This document shows positions 47,877 to 60,431 of a stretch of 64,000 nt of DNA, piece after piece (positions within the stretch are counted from its first letter, which is position 1; the number at the start of each line of letters is the position of its first letter). A model generated the notes under the pieces. That model was not told the origin of the DNA. It saw nothing but the letters and a program-made list of their open reading frames with translations, and ran no database searches. A program made the position numbers and the translations under genes. This stretch comes from Didymodactylos carnosus (taxonomy: Eukaryota; Rotifera; Eurotatoria; Philodinida; Philodinidae), in assembly GCA_905250885.1 (NCBI GenBank), contig CAJNOQ010000184.1:1-64000 (forward strand), in the 5' to 3' direction.

Positions 47877-48191
47877 CAGAGGTGGAAAACATTCAAGTTC
47901 AAGTCCGAACTTGAATGTCTTTTTCACGGAATTGAACTTGGGGATCTTTTATCACGTCCATTTGACGTCTAAGAAGTTAAAATCTTTCATATTCAACGAC
48001 GGAATGGGTATAATCTGATATCTAATTTATTAATCTTTTTTTAATCAAACATACATCAATGTATGGATAAAATTTGTTTACCCGTCATATATGATTTTGA
48101 CGTACTGTATGTTGCAAAAACTACTATGAAGAACTTGGACTTTAGCTCCAGCGGACATGAACTTGGAAATGGTCGAACTTGCCCACCTCTG
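47877..48191. mobile_element. Non-autonomous hAT element with near-perfect 8-bp duplication
   Basis: A 315-bp element with ends CAGAGGTGG (left) and CCACCTCTG (right). The flanks are TTTAGAAT at 47869-47876 and TTTAGACT at 48192-48199, a 7 of 8 match that fits a hAT duplication with one later change. The interior carries several AAGTTC/GAACTTG repeats in both orientations. There is no transposase. Confidence 0.85.
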
Positions 48192-49001
48192 TTTAGACTA
48201 ATATAAGGCTTTGAAAACTTTGTTTTCAGAGAATTTATATTACATTTTGACACGTGTAGGTTTTTCTATAAAATGGATCAATTTTTGTCAGTTTTATCCA
48301 TTTCATAACGTATTCTTTTTTCTTTAAATAAATGGAATGTTTATTTATCTTATTTTTTTTTGACAATGTACCACCTTCTATGAGGATGGTGTCACATCAT
48401 GCCCACAGACGAAGCGGTGTTTTTAAACTTACACACCGTATTTTAATAAATCAAACAAATTTTAAGCATTGAATGACTTTTTCTATGGTAGGAAAGTGTT
48501 TTGTTGAAAGTTGGACGAGCGTAATAGAAATAAACATAATTCAAGGTGTCCAGTTAAGAGTTCAAACGTACTTGACGACTATTGTGGATATGTTATGTTA
48601 CTCTTCTTGATGATTTATTTAAAACTTTTTGTTTCCGATCGAAGTTTTCTACTGTGTGACATTTGACAAAGTGAATGATTTTAAGAATTTCTATAGTAGC
48701 AAAGATCATGATAATAAGAAAATGTTTTCACCTACATTGAGATGTGTCATATGTCAAACATCAAGGTAAACTATAATATATTTTGAGTGACCAGATGAAG
48801 ATAACACGCAATATAAATTGTTCATTGAGTTGATAACAGACGTACTCTCGGTTTTTTATAAAAATAAAAAATGAATTATTCAATCAATTCTAAAATATAT
48901 TCTTCTTTACTTTTGGCTTTTTAGAAATGGCCACTCTTGTTATAAATACCAGTGTTAATTCAACAAAAAATCATATTACACAAACTGAAACGTACGGAAA
49001 A

Positions 49002-52000
49002 ATGACTGCTATTATGTAATGTCACTAATGAAACTGATTTAGCTGCAGGACTGCAAATAACGGGAGGGTGCGCACCCCCCTCCCCCGAATAATTGATTTA
49101 GCTGTTGTTATTTTATCAGTTATTCCTCGCACAATAGCTTTTTATCAATTTTACACTACCGCAGAGAGAAAATTTTTTTTACACTCCCTTAATGTTTGGC
49201 TGCTATTTATGGCCCTGTTTAGCTGTATATCATTTTAGCTGCACTGTCGATTGAAAAAGTTCTAAAAATCAAGCGCTTTTTATAAATATATTGCTAATAC
49301 TATATATTTAGAATATAGTTTTTGTGAAAGCTATAATACAGTGAACAAATACGCTTTAGTCTCACACAATAGTAGTTAGTCAATTTACCTCGTATATTTT
49401 TTGCTGCTTTCTGTACGTGTCTGATATATCTTATTATTAAAAGCATTACAATAAAAGATTAAATTTTCAGAGCAAAAATCAATCTCTACTTTAGAAGTGA
49501 CTTGTAAAACACCCTAAGAATTCTGCTGCTACGTTTACTCATAATTTAATTCTAGCGGATGTATCTGGAAACGAGACATTTATGGTTGTTTCTAATATCA
49601 CCGTTGTATTTTTAGATGTGATCAACCATTGCACACAGAACAAGCAACAGATACATTAAATCTGGTGAATAAACGACTTACGAATTTATATCAGAAGTAA
49701 GTGTAAAAAAACAAGTATACAATTAAATTCTCTATACCATTTTTATCGATCTAGTCAAACATCTTTAACATCAACAAATTTATCGCTGAATGAATCAACA
49801 CCGTTTATACATTCTCAAACGAGACGAAGAATGTATCAAGTACGACGTACGTTTTTATTGATTGTGGCATTTGATCTAATATTTATGATCTTACTATGGA
49901 TTATCTATGATCAGGTATCTATTTTTCTAAACAACATGACATTACAGTATCTTCTCATTGCAGTATTTTCTTATTCATTCAGATTCTTAATCGTACTATT
50001 ATAGACGCTTTTCATATTGAAATCGAACAGTATAGTATAAAAACTTCATTGTTTGATGTTGTTGTAAGTTTTCATATAAAAAGAGGTACTTACAGCGTTT
50101 CAATACGTACAAATATTATAGGAATTGTCTGCATTACGTTTCATTCTCCTAATGGTACCATATGCTATTATGAGATGGTCTCATTTAATTTTTGTATCTG
50201 TAAGTAAGTAAATTGTTTTTTTAAAATTCTTTTCAATCAACAATCAAAAAATGATTTTTTAACTTTTTTCAGTTTACAACTTTGGGATCAACAGGATTTA
50301 TTATAGCAAAGACACTAGTATTTTCAGTGCGTATAGTTATAAACGAAAGACCATTGTATCATTTGGACTTTTCTTTTCTTTAGATTTCAAAGTCAGATAA
50401 AGGTTTCACAGGTAAAATGCGAAACATTTTTTTGTAGTACGAGATAATGGCAGTTATTATAAACTTTTAGATTATGCCGTACTCATCATTTCATTTGTTC
50501 TGGCTTGGTTTGAAATATGGTTTTTCGATTATAGAGTAGTACCACATGAAAGACGAATGAGAGAAGCGTGTAAAATTGTTTAGAGGAGTAAAAAACGATG
50601 AATTGTTAAATGTTGGTCACTTTTAGTAAACGAACGTCCGTCTGACCAAGAACCATTGATTAATGATAACAATACACCAGATTACCACTCAATTACAATG
50701 CGATCAAGTATTGATAGACAATCATTTTATTCCCCAATACCATCCGTGGACGGTTAGTTGTGTCTCATTTTATACTTCAACTTCTAACGTAATATAGCTT
50801 ACGCTTTCTACTTTTCAAAAAAAAAGCTAGTACTCATAAGTTGTGTACACAAGTCAATACATGATCTAAGCCTTTTTCTCCAAAAAAATTTTACAATACA
50901 AAATTCTGTTTCCTTTTTTCATTAAATTTAGTTTTTTATGAATGTGAAAGTTAACAATAGTGACTTATTATTGTATATATACAAGATAGTTTAAGGATAT
51001 ACTTGTGGTTGTCTGATGTGATCGCTTTACTTAATAATTACCAATGCCAAATATGATTTGTTCTTTTGTCTACTGATCTATCTATATTGTGTATGATAAG
51101 ACTTATTGATAAATTTGACCCTGATTGCTTTTGTCGACTTATTGTCTTTTGCTATCATTAAACATGTGTGCCGGTAAAAAATTTTCGGTGGAGGCAAGTG
51201 TATATTGGTCAACGGTGCATCGGATCTACAAAACTTTTGTTTACCTGTGTATTCTACGTCAGATCTATTTTTGTCATAATTTTGTTTAACAGTTCCTCGT
51301 ATTTTTTGGATATTGTGACGTACGACGACTTTACCTGGCTGGATGTATTCGTTGAAATTCTTTAAAATCAGCTCTGATTGTGACTTTTTCGACAGATCGG
51401 CTGGTAAAACAGGTGAATGACATTCTTGTTGTTTAGCAATGACGTGTCTAAGACTTTTGAACTTCTGATTGAGCTCTCATTGAGACTTAAAAAGGCATTG
51501 GGCAAACTGCATCATTAGAGAAAGCTCTTTTTTCGAAACCTTTTTATCTTAATCGATTTTATTTTTCAGAAAAAATTCCCTTCCTCAGAAACGCCATTAT
51601 TGTTTAGGGATAGCGCATGTGATTTTAGGATAATGCAGAAGGATTTTTTCTTCTGACATACTTTCTTCACGTTCTTTTGAGTGCTTCAAATTCATGGAGA
51701 TTGTAATCCGAGTATATATCGTTATTGGGGACAACTGCGGGAAAAATTGAGTGATATATTATATGTGTTGTTAGCTAGTTAGTGATATGTTGAGAGTTAA
51801 TTTTAACTTGACACAAACGAATTCGTAACTTAAAAATCTGTTTATTTTTAATATAAAGTTTTTATGACACTGTAAGTTGTATCTTTAAGCAAATATCATT
51901 GAAAGAGACACCTAACAAAGTGATCGATAACATGAAGATATCTGAACTGTTTTTCTTGTCTCGCTCGAATAACGCCATTTCTTGAGTAAGAAGTGTACGA

Positions 52001-54992
52001 GTTTAATATTGAGTAGTTTACATTGATAACTATTTGTTTTACTTGTATCATGAACTAAAATCGTAAAAGACTGTTTAGCTGTCATTTTACGCAAAGCTGA
52101 ACATAGAGTTCACAGTATTTTAATTGGTCCCTCAAGGATTTTATTAAGATGCAAATGTCTTGAATGCAAAACTTCGTTCTAAAGTAAAGAGCCAGAAATT
52201 ATTCAGTAGAAAAGAAACAATTATTTTTTTTAATATGTTCATAGCGAAAGAGAAAGAAAAAGAAAATAGTAACTCGTGTCTCGCGTGATTATGGTTCTAT
52301 ATTATTTGTGTCACAGCTTGTATATCCATCTATTTCTCCTTTCAATAAAATATAGCTAGATATATAGATATAGGCCGTTCTTTCAAGGAAAATTGTTATC
52401 TTTTTGATTGTTCTGCGGTAAAAATAAGCAAAAAAAGACCTAGATTTATTTACTCATAAAATAAGAATTTAGTTTTATCTGTCGTTCAATTAACTGACAA
52501 TATTCTAATAATATCTTTAAAAAAAATACTTTCGATTTTGTCAATCGTCGAAAATGAAATCTATATCTTTTTTGCTACCGTTCTTTACGGAATCCTCTTG
52601 TAAACAAGGCAAGTGTGTCTCTAATCCAGACTAAAACTAAATTCGCTTTGAGATGCGTCACAATTTAGTTGTAAGTTCAATTTGCACGGAAATCTCATCC
52701 CGTTAATATGAATATGAGTGTCCCATAGCGAGTACCAGTTTAGGAAGAATAACAAGCTAAATATATACATAAATTATTAGATCTAATCAGAACTGCAAGG
52801 TGACCATCATTTTCATGAATTTTTCCGACATTGACAGCTTTAGGAAATTCACATTAAATCTGAAGTCTTTTTTTCGCTAATTAATAAATATCGAGACAAT
52901 CTTATTTATACTAAAATCATAAAACTCTCTATACCGTTATTTTAATCAGACATTTGCTGTAATCTATATAGGTTTTAAATATCAAATAAATCGGAAGTAT
53001 AGGACTTTTATTGTCTTAACTACATATCACGGCAAATGACTCTCTTTTCTCCTTATCATACGGGACTTTTGTATCTTAGATCAAAAGACATGAATTATGC
53101 ACATCAAATTATATCTATCCTAGATAATGTACTTGATGCAAGTATTTGATTACTTGTTGAGTATTTGGAAAGTATTTGACAAGTTTTCTCACTTACTAAT
53201 CACTTGATCAAGGACAATTTTTTCTGCATGATTTTGTCGAGAGAAAGACTTATATAGAACAGAAGAAAAGTCAAACACAAAACAACATTACACAGTTGTT
53301 GGAATTGAACACTAAAACTATAAATTTTAAAGCATCAATTTTACTTTTGAACTAAATTATCCGGAAGTAAACTTGAGGTGTTCGATTCCTCATCCTGTGC
53401 ACTGCTATAGTGTGTTCTACCTCAACTACTCAATCTATACAGCTTATAACCTTGGGCTTCAAACATCCATCGCTGTGTTTCCTATATTTGTATATAGGAA
53501 ACACTGCAGACTAGAGATGATCAAAACAAATTTTCGAACGTCTCTTGTCTTCTTATCAAAAAAATACAAAAACTAAATGAGAAAAGCAATAAAAGTCTCC
53601 CCGCATTTTTGTAATCAATTTTTGAGATATCATTAGTTTCAAACGATCTGCCGAAAACGAACGAATTTCATCGTAAAAGATCACTTAAAGGGAACATTTT
53701 ATTATAGAGATGTTTTGGAACAATCATACAACTATGTATCTCTCTTGTTTTCAACTGCTTGTTATTGATTTAATTCTTCTGTACATTCAATTTTTCAGAC
53801 TAATGCTCTTTTTCTTTTTCAGGAAGTGACGTGGATGATGTCACAAATGAAGATTTTAGAAATGTTTTAACTGATACCGAGGCATCTGCTATTGGAACAC
53901 CAACATCCATTGATTTTGAACCACAGGAAGATTATGAAAAATGTGCGGATGATGTAATGGAAGAACTTTGGAAAATATTTAAAGATACAGATGGATGGTC
54001 CTTGGAATTAAAAAGTAACGATGGAGAACACACTGTTGTATCAAAAACTTATCCAAAATGGTCAAAAGTGTTTAAACTAACGGTAATAGCTGCTCATGAG
54101 CTGTATCTACTAATGACCTGATCTATGATTTATAGAGTACAATAAACTATTCACGTGAAAATTTAGTTAATTTATTATTTGATAAACAAGAAACAATGCC
54201 AAAATGGACTCCAACTGTCATTGACTGTCGAGTAAACAGTTTTAAATCTTTATTTATTTAATATATGAATATTGTTTCTCATTTGAAGGTATTAGAAGTA
54301 GTGAATACTAATCTATTTATATCATATCAATTAACACCTGAACAAGCGCATGGCGTTGTCGCTAAACGGTAATGCTCTCAGATTAAGTAATCGTCAAAAA
54401 TTACACAAATAATTTCATTTTTTGTAGAGATTTTGTTAATTTGTCAGTAAGACGCTTTATCGACAATGTTGCAGTATTAGGAGCACGAGCATGTCTTCAT
54501 ATAAATGCTCCACCAAAAGATAATTGTGTTAGGTAATTGACATAGATTAGTTACATTAAAATTCTTGAATTTCTTCTTTTTATTCGTTTTAGGGGTGAAA
54601 ATGGACCAACTGCTTATATTATAGAGAAAATTGATGATTCAACTTCTAAATTTACTTGGATATTAAATGTCGATTTAAAAGTATACTTATATTTCATTTC
54701 TATTGCACGAAAATCTCGAAGTCGCTTTACACTTCTTGTAATAACCATCATCAATGACTTTAGGAATTAAAATAGTGAAAAACGGCTATTTGAGATATTT
54801 TACTATGAAACATATTTTTGCTAAATTGAATAATCTAATTTGTATTTTTTATTTCAGGGTTGGTTACCACAGTATATCATCAATCAGTCATTAGCATCTG
54901 TTCAAATTGAATTAATTGAATCATTACGAAAATATGTATCTAAAACAACTGCTATTTCTCCTTCGATAACAACTACAGCTTCATCAATTTGA
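49002..54992 (+). CDS. STARD3: STARD3/MLN64: MENTAL plus START sterol-transfer protein
   Basis: About fourteen exons give 494 aa (human STARD3 is 445). Residues 57-197 are the MENTAL domain with four membrane helices (VRRTFLLIVAFDLIFMILLW ... ISFVLAWFEIWFFDYRVVP). A motif QSFYSPIPS follows at 230-238. Residues about 280-480 are the START domain with KRDFVNLSVRR, RGENGPTAYII and WILNVDLKGWLPQYIINQSL. STARD3 sits in late endosome membranes and moves cholesterol at contacts with the ER. The motif corresponds to the human phospho-FFAT QFYSPP, which binds VAP. The intron at 50753-53822 (3.07 kb) splits the two domains and is about 30 times longer than the others. The first exon (14 nt, 49002-49015) joins in frame but is the least certain part; a different 5' exon is possible. 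Confidence 0.93.
53115..53219 (+). mobile_element. Partial copy of the TACTTGA MITE in a STARD3 intron
   Basis: It begins TCCTAGATAATGTACTTGAT and matches the left third of the element at 57030-57320 (TTTGGAAAGTATTTGACAAG, TACTAATCACTTGATC). It then departs into unrelated sequence, so only the left part is present. Confidence 0.75.
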
Positions 54993-56417
54993 TAATATAA
55001 TTCCATTATATAGCTGACTAGTCTTTTTTATATATTTTTTTTGTTTTTCCCTAAGTTAAGAAGTTATTTATTTTATTTGTGATCACTGTGAATCTTTCAC
55101 TTATATTTTTTATGTCATACTTTTGATGGAGAAAGAAACAATGAATAGAGATTTCTTGTATTACATTGCTAGTTTTGGTAATATTATGTGTTTAATGTAT
55201 CTATGATAGTTATTTGTTTTCACATAATGTTTGTTTATTTTTTGTTTGTTTGACCAATTTTTGTTCGAAAACATTTGTGATTTTTGTTTTCTATCTTTGT
55301 ATAAATCTATTTTTACAATTAAAACAAGCACATTTCCTGCTGAGTTTATATTGACAACAGAAAAATCGTCCATATTTTCTTTATAAATTGTGATGAAAAG
55401 ATTCTTGAACGTCTACTTGTAGAAAAAGGTTGTTAGTTCATTTCGTAATTTTATGTTATGGGTATACATCAAGACTAGATTTGTGTTTTTCTTGGAGAAA
55501 TCTTGGATAGAAAGCACAATAAAAATAAACATAAACCAATCAGTCCCTCTCATGATGGACTGTCATGAGACAGATGAAGGAGTTGTCACAAGTTTTCTAA
55601 GCTTTTGATTTTTAATACTTTTAGCGAGGTTTTATATCACGTCCGAAAGAGAAATTTATGTTCTGTACGCATTAGAGCTTTTAAATTACGAGGCCGAGAG
55701 GAGTCTTCTATTTGGGAGGGATCTTCTAATGTGTCAGTCTCTTTAGTGTCAGATTAGCTCAACCGTTTTACTCGTTGTGTTATCGGAAATATTTAATTGG
55801 AGTATGTGATTCTTTTTATGCAGTACTTGGGTACTTTTATTATTTTTCCTCAGGGTCACGACTCTGGCCTTAAAATTAGGTATAAGTCGCTAGTATCAAT
55901 GTGAGTTTACGTTGTTAGTATCGCTTTACATGGCCTTCACATTCGATGTATCCTGATCATTTCCTGTTAAATATTCTAAACGTTTATCCATTCATTGGAT
56001 ATACTTATACAAATGAAACTTAAGAATTTTTCTTTGTCGTTAAAATGAAGGGAGACAAAGACAAAACAAAATGGAGAGCGTAATTTGCTCAAGGCGTCAA
56101 AAAGTAAACTCTGATCCGTTGGCAATTATTTTTAAAGATGGAAATTCTTATGCTTTACTAAGTAATTCATATCTCTAATCTTTCGTGTCTCTTTGGCACT
56201 TGATGTTAGAATGGAGCCAAAGTTATACAGAATAATCATAACTTCACTCTCAACTTCATACGCATCTACAGTATAAAGGATGATTATTCTGTATAAGAGC
56301 CCATTCTTTTATTGTTCAGTTGAATGTATTATTATTCTCTAATTTGTAGATATAAACTAGTAATTTTATTATTTCAATAGTTTTTTTGCTTACATAACTA
56401 TTAGAGAAAAGTTAAAC
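54993..56417. other. STARD3 3' region and H2A upstream, one small hairpin
   Basis: AT-rich 3' UTR-like sequence follows the STARD3 stop. A perfect 16-bp inverted pair (TATACAGAATAATCAT at about 56224 and ATGATTATTCTGTATA at about 56282) forms a hairpin with a loop of about 42 bp in the upstream area of the H2A gene. Nothing else was recognised. Confidence 0.5.
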
Positions 56418-58355
56418 ATGGCACCCCCACTCCCACGAAATAATCGTACAACTGTTCGCCGTTCAAAATCAGCACGTGCTGGTGTTTTGTTTTCCGTACC
56501 GCGTTTTCATCGATATTTAAAAAAATCTAATCCCAAACAACGTGTCACATTGGCTGCGAGTGTTTACTGTGTAAGTGACTCACAGCATTTTCTTAAAGAT
56601 TAGGTATAAACTGGCCCTCATTAATTATAGGCAGCTGTTATTGAGTATTTAACGGCTGAGGTTTTAGAATTATCAGGAAATGCAGCAAAAGATCATAAAA
56701 AGGTATGATTTGACTAATTTTTTTGTTTGTCTTGTAAAATCTAAGCTTATTTTCAATCTCTATTTTAGCAACGTATAAATGCTAGACATATATTTTTGGC
56801 TGTTAGTATAGATGAAGAGTTAAAAAAAGTATGTATTTATATCGTCGCCGCGCGTACATATCTGACCTGTCACTCTTCCCTCATCTGGTAAAAATCTAGA
56901 GATCTTTGATGATAAAAGTTGGGTAACAAAAAAATATTTGACGATGCGAAGAATTCATATGAACATCATGCTACCTTAAGATAGTAAATAATTTATCTAT
57001 TGCTATAGCATGCTAGTGAGTAATATTGTCCTAGGTAATGTACTTGATACAAGTACTTGATTACTTTCCAGTATTTGGAAAGTATTTGACAAGTTTCCTC
57101 ATTTACTAATCACTTGATCGAGGACTTGACAAGTGTTTTAAGTGTTAAATAAAGATAAATGAAACAAGTACTTGGCTGACGTTTTTTAAGTAAATTTACT
57201 GGCATTGAGTCAGCCAAGTGCTTGAACAAGTACTGAACAAGTAAATATATCTCTGAGAAAAAGGCAAGTACCGGCTTCATTACGCAAGCGAAGTACTTGG
57301 TTCAAGTACATTCACTAAGGTGCAGTCTACTATCTCTCTGGACTTTTCATTAACGATTCAAAAAAATTAAGTTTTTATGTATAATGCGCATGAATCATTT
57401 TAATTGACATAAATAAATATCTAGTCGTTTTTTTTTCGCATAGCGAAAAAGAAAATCAAAACAAAAAATCAACTTAGAACATAAGACAATGACTTATATA
57501 GCAAATACAGAGAAAAAGAAAAGAACAAGCATTTTCAAAAGTAAAACACACACACACGCGCGTTTACCCCAAGAAGGAAAAAGAACAACAAACATACAAT
57601 GAAAGGCAAAGAAAAAAAGAAAAAAGTTTGATCTTCTGCAAACCGTTTTGATGCATCAATGAGGCTAATAACGGCATAAAAACGAATGTATTGTCATTTT
57701 TCAAAGATACTTGTTTAAAACAAGAACTAGAAAAGGATGACACGTTTAGAACAATATTAGTTTCGGGCTAGTGGTGTATAATTTCCCAGAAATGCATCGA
57801 TAAAATATAATAAAATGCAGTATTTGATACGTAGATACTTTTTTAAATGGAAATAACGTTGAAAATGTCTCTGATAATATTCGGCTCATTACCAGATGAA
57901 AGAAGTTCGTTCTTTTGGTTGATTATACTGAATAATTTTTACAAAAGTTTTTATTTTTTATTTAGTTACTCCATGGAGTTACGATTCCTCAGGGTGGTGT
58001 TTTACCGGTAAGTTTTTTAGCTGACATAGTTACTTAAAAACAGATAATGATGATTGTTTTCTCTAGCATATTGATTCATTCTTATTAAAAAATAAGTCAG
58101 CCAATGATGAACATGATACATCACAAAAATCATCTCGACCGTCTACATTACCACCGGCACCATCCAGCGGTTCCGCTGCCGCAAAACAAGGTAACAATAA
58201 TAGTTCATTTTTGTCTGTTTCTATGATTTTAAAAGTGTCATATTTTCTATCTAGGTAAATCAGGCGGTGCAAAACCCAAAGGCTTGTCATCAGCTACTCC
58301 ATCCGCTGCACAAAAGAAATCTGTTGCTGCTATTACACATTCACCAACAGCTTAG
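56418..58355 (+). CDS. H2Abd: Bdelloid-type histone H2A variant with long C-terminal tail
   Basis: Six exons (56418-56570, 56631-56702, 56769-56828, 57966-58007, 58067-58190, 58255-58355) give 183 aa (canonical H2A about 129). The fold is complete: RAGVLFSVPRFHRYLKK, VIEYLTAEVLELSGNAAKDH, RINARHIFLAVSIDEEL and LLHGVTIPQGGVLPHI. The acidic patch (Glu57, 61, 64 and Asp90-Glu91-Glu92) is conserved. After about residue 118 there is a Ser/Lys/Ala/Pro-rich tail of some 65 residues. It ends in SPTA and has no SQ(E/D) end motif as in H2AX, and the H2A.Z and macroH2A signatures are absent. Bdelloids are known to carry such H2A variants in place of canonical H2A and H2AX. The split gene suggests a polyadenylated, replication-independent mRNA. 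Intron 4 (1.14 kb) contains a MITE. Confidence 0.93.
57030..57320. mobile_element. TACTTGA-type MITE inside an H2A intron
   Basis: Inverted ends: left CCTAGGTAATGTACTTGA, right TACATTCACTAAGG (read inverted, CCTTAGTGAATGTA). The 291-bp interior is packed with CAAGTACTTG-like palindromes, and GCCAAGTGCTTGAACAAGTA mirrors the left part. A partial copy lies in the STARD3 intron. There is no transposase and the class is unknown. Confidence 0.8.
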
Positions 58356-59920
58356 GCTCTTATAAAGAAGAAAATGTCAGCGGTACTACTACCATTTCTA
58401 TATGCGTTTTCTCTCCTCTTTCTGTTTGTTTTTTTGTTGGATATTGCAGTAGAAATAGTTTGTTCGAGATTTAAACAATGTGTTCGTTCCTTTTATGGTA
58501 AAAATAAAAAAAATGATTTTCATCAATTTTTCTTGTTTAAAAGAAAATTGATGTATATTTCTGCGTATCGCAGTTTGATTATGTGAGTATATACTCTCAT
58601 CTCTCCGTTGTTGTGTTTTTTTGTTGTTATTAACACATTTTTCATTGATCGTATCAGATTGTCTTTATCAATAAATTGTTTCCTACATCTGATGTTCGAT
58701 AGAAAAATTAATCAAAGACATGTGGAGAAACTATTAGCATAAAATTGTATTGTGTTCGCTGTTGTTGTTGTCTTTCTTATTTTAGTTGTGTAATGTTTAT
58801 TTGTTTTCGCTCTTTAGCTTCTATATATATATAGAGAGAGAGTGCAATGATCTGGTAGTGTTTGTTTTCTAATGCGAAGTACCGACTGCATTTTTTTTCT
58901 TCTCTGTCATTCATTCTTAACATCTAAATGTAAATAAAAAAACTTGGTAGCAAGAACATTGTTTTGAAATAAATGGATTGAAGTAAAAGGAAAAGAAAAC
59001 AAATGCTTTACAATATTAATCTCAATCATACCATGCAATTGACGTTTATCAAACAAACTCTAGATAAAAGAGATAATTTTCAAGCTCTTTCTAACAAGCT
59101 AGAAAAAATCAAAAATATAAGGAAAAAGTTGTTTGAAATAGGAGACCGAGGTATCATCAGCTTGTATCAGAATGGTAAAGTCATTTTTTTTCTCTCTGTA
59201 AGATACTGAGTCGTCGACTTGGTCACTGCCCAAGATTCTATCTTAATAAGGATTTGTTCGATTTAAGCAAGTATGACGTTTTTTCCACACATCAGAAGGA
59301 CAAATATGACATATTTCCTCTATTAAACGATCTTTTTCTTGTATTCTTAGTTCCAATTGTCTGTTCAAAAATTATTCGCTGTCGTAGGATACATTTTTCT
59401 TTATTCTTAACTTTTTGTTATTAACATTGATGTCGGGAAACATATTGTTTATATGCGCAGTCATGTTGACGAAATGTTATAATTCTGCAGTCGGACTAAG
59501 TTTAACAATGACCACGTAAAAAAAGAAGTTTTGTAATCGCAACATAATTCAGTCAGAAGTTATAGTTGACACTGACGATAACTATCGAATATTTCTTGCA
59601 TTCAAAGTAAGTAGTGAATTGAATTATGATTCTAGAAGTTATATCAAAAACTATATGTTGAGATTACAATTAATATCTCGTCATAACAAAAAAAGCAGAT
59701 TAGACAAGGTCAGCGATGTCGTGGTCTTTAGATTTTTGGCTGGGAGTCAATGGATTCAAAAATCATCGTAGAGCTAGTATAATAGTCTTTTGCTTTCTTT
59801 TTTTCTGAAAAAACATGAAACTTTTGAATTATTTGGTGAAGATCGTTCATGCACGCGGTTAGCCAGTTCTTTTGTTCATTACTGAATAAAAAACTAGGCA
59901 GTTTAGCTTTAATTAACCTG
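58356..59920. other. H2A 3' region, one exon-like stretch of unknown type
   Basis: AT-rich 3' UTR-like DNA. On the plus strand 59003-59174 reads HTMQLTFIKQTLDKRDNFQA, then NKLEKIKNIRKKLFEIGDRG, then ISLYQNG, and meets a GTAAAG donor-like site. The segment is helical and protein-like but has no partner exon that I can join. It may be a relic of a gene. Confidence 0.35.
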
Positions 59921-60431
59921 CAGTAAAATCTCTATTAGTGAACACCTCTCTAAAGTGAACATCTCCTTATTATGAACACATACACACGTGCAATGTTTTT
60001 CTTTCTCTACTGCTTATCACCTGCCTCTTATTTACTAAAACTGACTACACTTTATGTACTAAACCTGACTATTGTACTTATGATAAAAAAGAATGACATC
60101 ATGACAGAGCTAACTTTAAAAGAAAAAATTGAATTCATTAATGGTAACAAGGATGGTAAAGGTTTATCACAGCGTAAATTAGCTGAAAAATATAATATTT
60201 TTTGAAAATATTAAACGAAAATTAAATAAATTAAATTCAAATATGTTTGAATGAAAAGAGATGAACAATAAAGGTTCCAACTTAACTCAGGATTAGTGTA
60301 GAAACAGACATTCTAAAACATTTTCTTCATTTCACAGAAAAATATGCATTATCTCTCTAAAGTGAGCAACTGCTATAGTGAACGCTCCTGAAACGTTTCG
60401 ATGGTGTTCACAAGAGAGAGGTTTTACTATA
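59921..60431 (+). mobile_element. pogo/Tigger-type DNA transposon remnant
   Basis: The ends are inverted: left CAGTAAAATCTCTATTAGTG then AACACC; right GGTGTTCACAAGAGAGAGG then TTTTACTATA. The inner parts pair as well (CTCTCTAAAGTGAAC and GTTCACTATAG-like). Between them an open stretch at about 60103-60205 reads MTELTLKEKIEFINGNKDGK then LSQRKLAEKYNI, the N-terminal helix-turn-helix of pogo/CENP-B-type transposases. The catalytic DDE part is missing and the total is only 0.5 kb, so it is an internally deleted, non-autonomous copy. Confidence 0.78.

Larger units (their letters stand above)
45550..49001. other. PGRMC to STARD3 interval, mostly repeats and debris
   Basis: Apart from the coding-like segments near 46.1-46.5 kb and the hAT element at 47877-48191, this interval has no firm gene. 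An open plus-strand frame at 47262-47474 overlaps a small hairpin. A GC-rich run (GGGAGGGTGCGCACCC, about 49062-49078) lies just beyond, within the first STARD3 intron. Confidence 0.4.

Noticed and set aside
51168-51365. Open frame in the long STARD3 intron
   Set aside because: No coding character or splice partner; adding it would interrupt the link between the MENTAL and START domains.
57541-57562. CA/CG dinucleotide run in the H2A intron
   Set aside because: Short simple repeat; too short to be a feature of interest.
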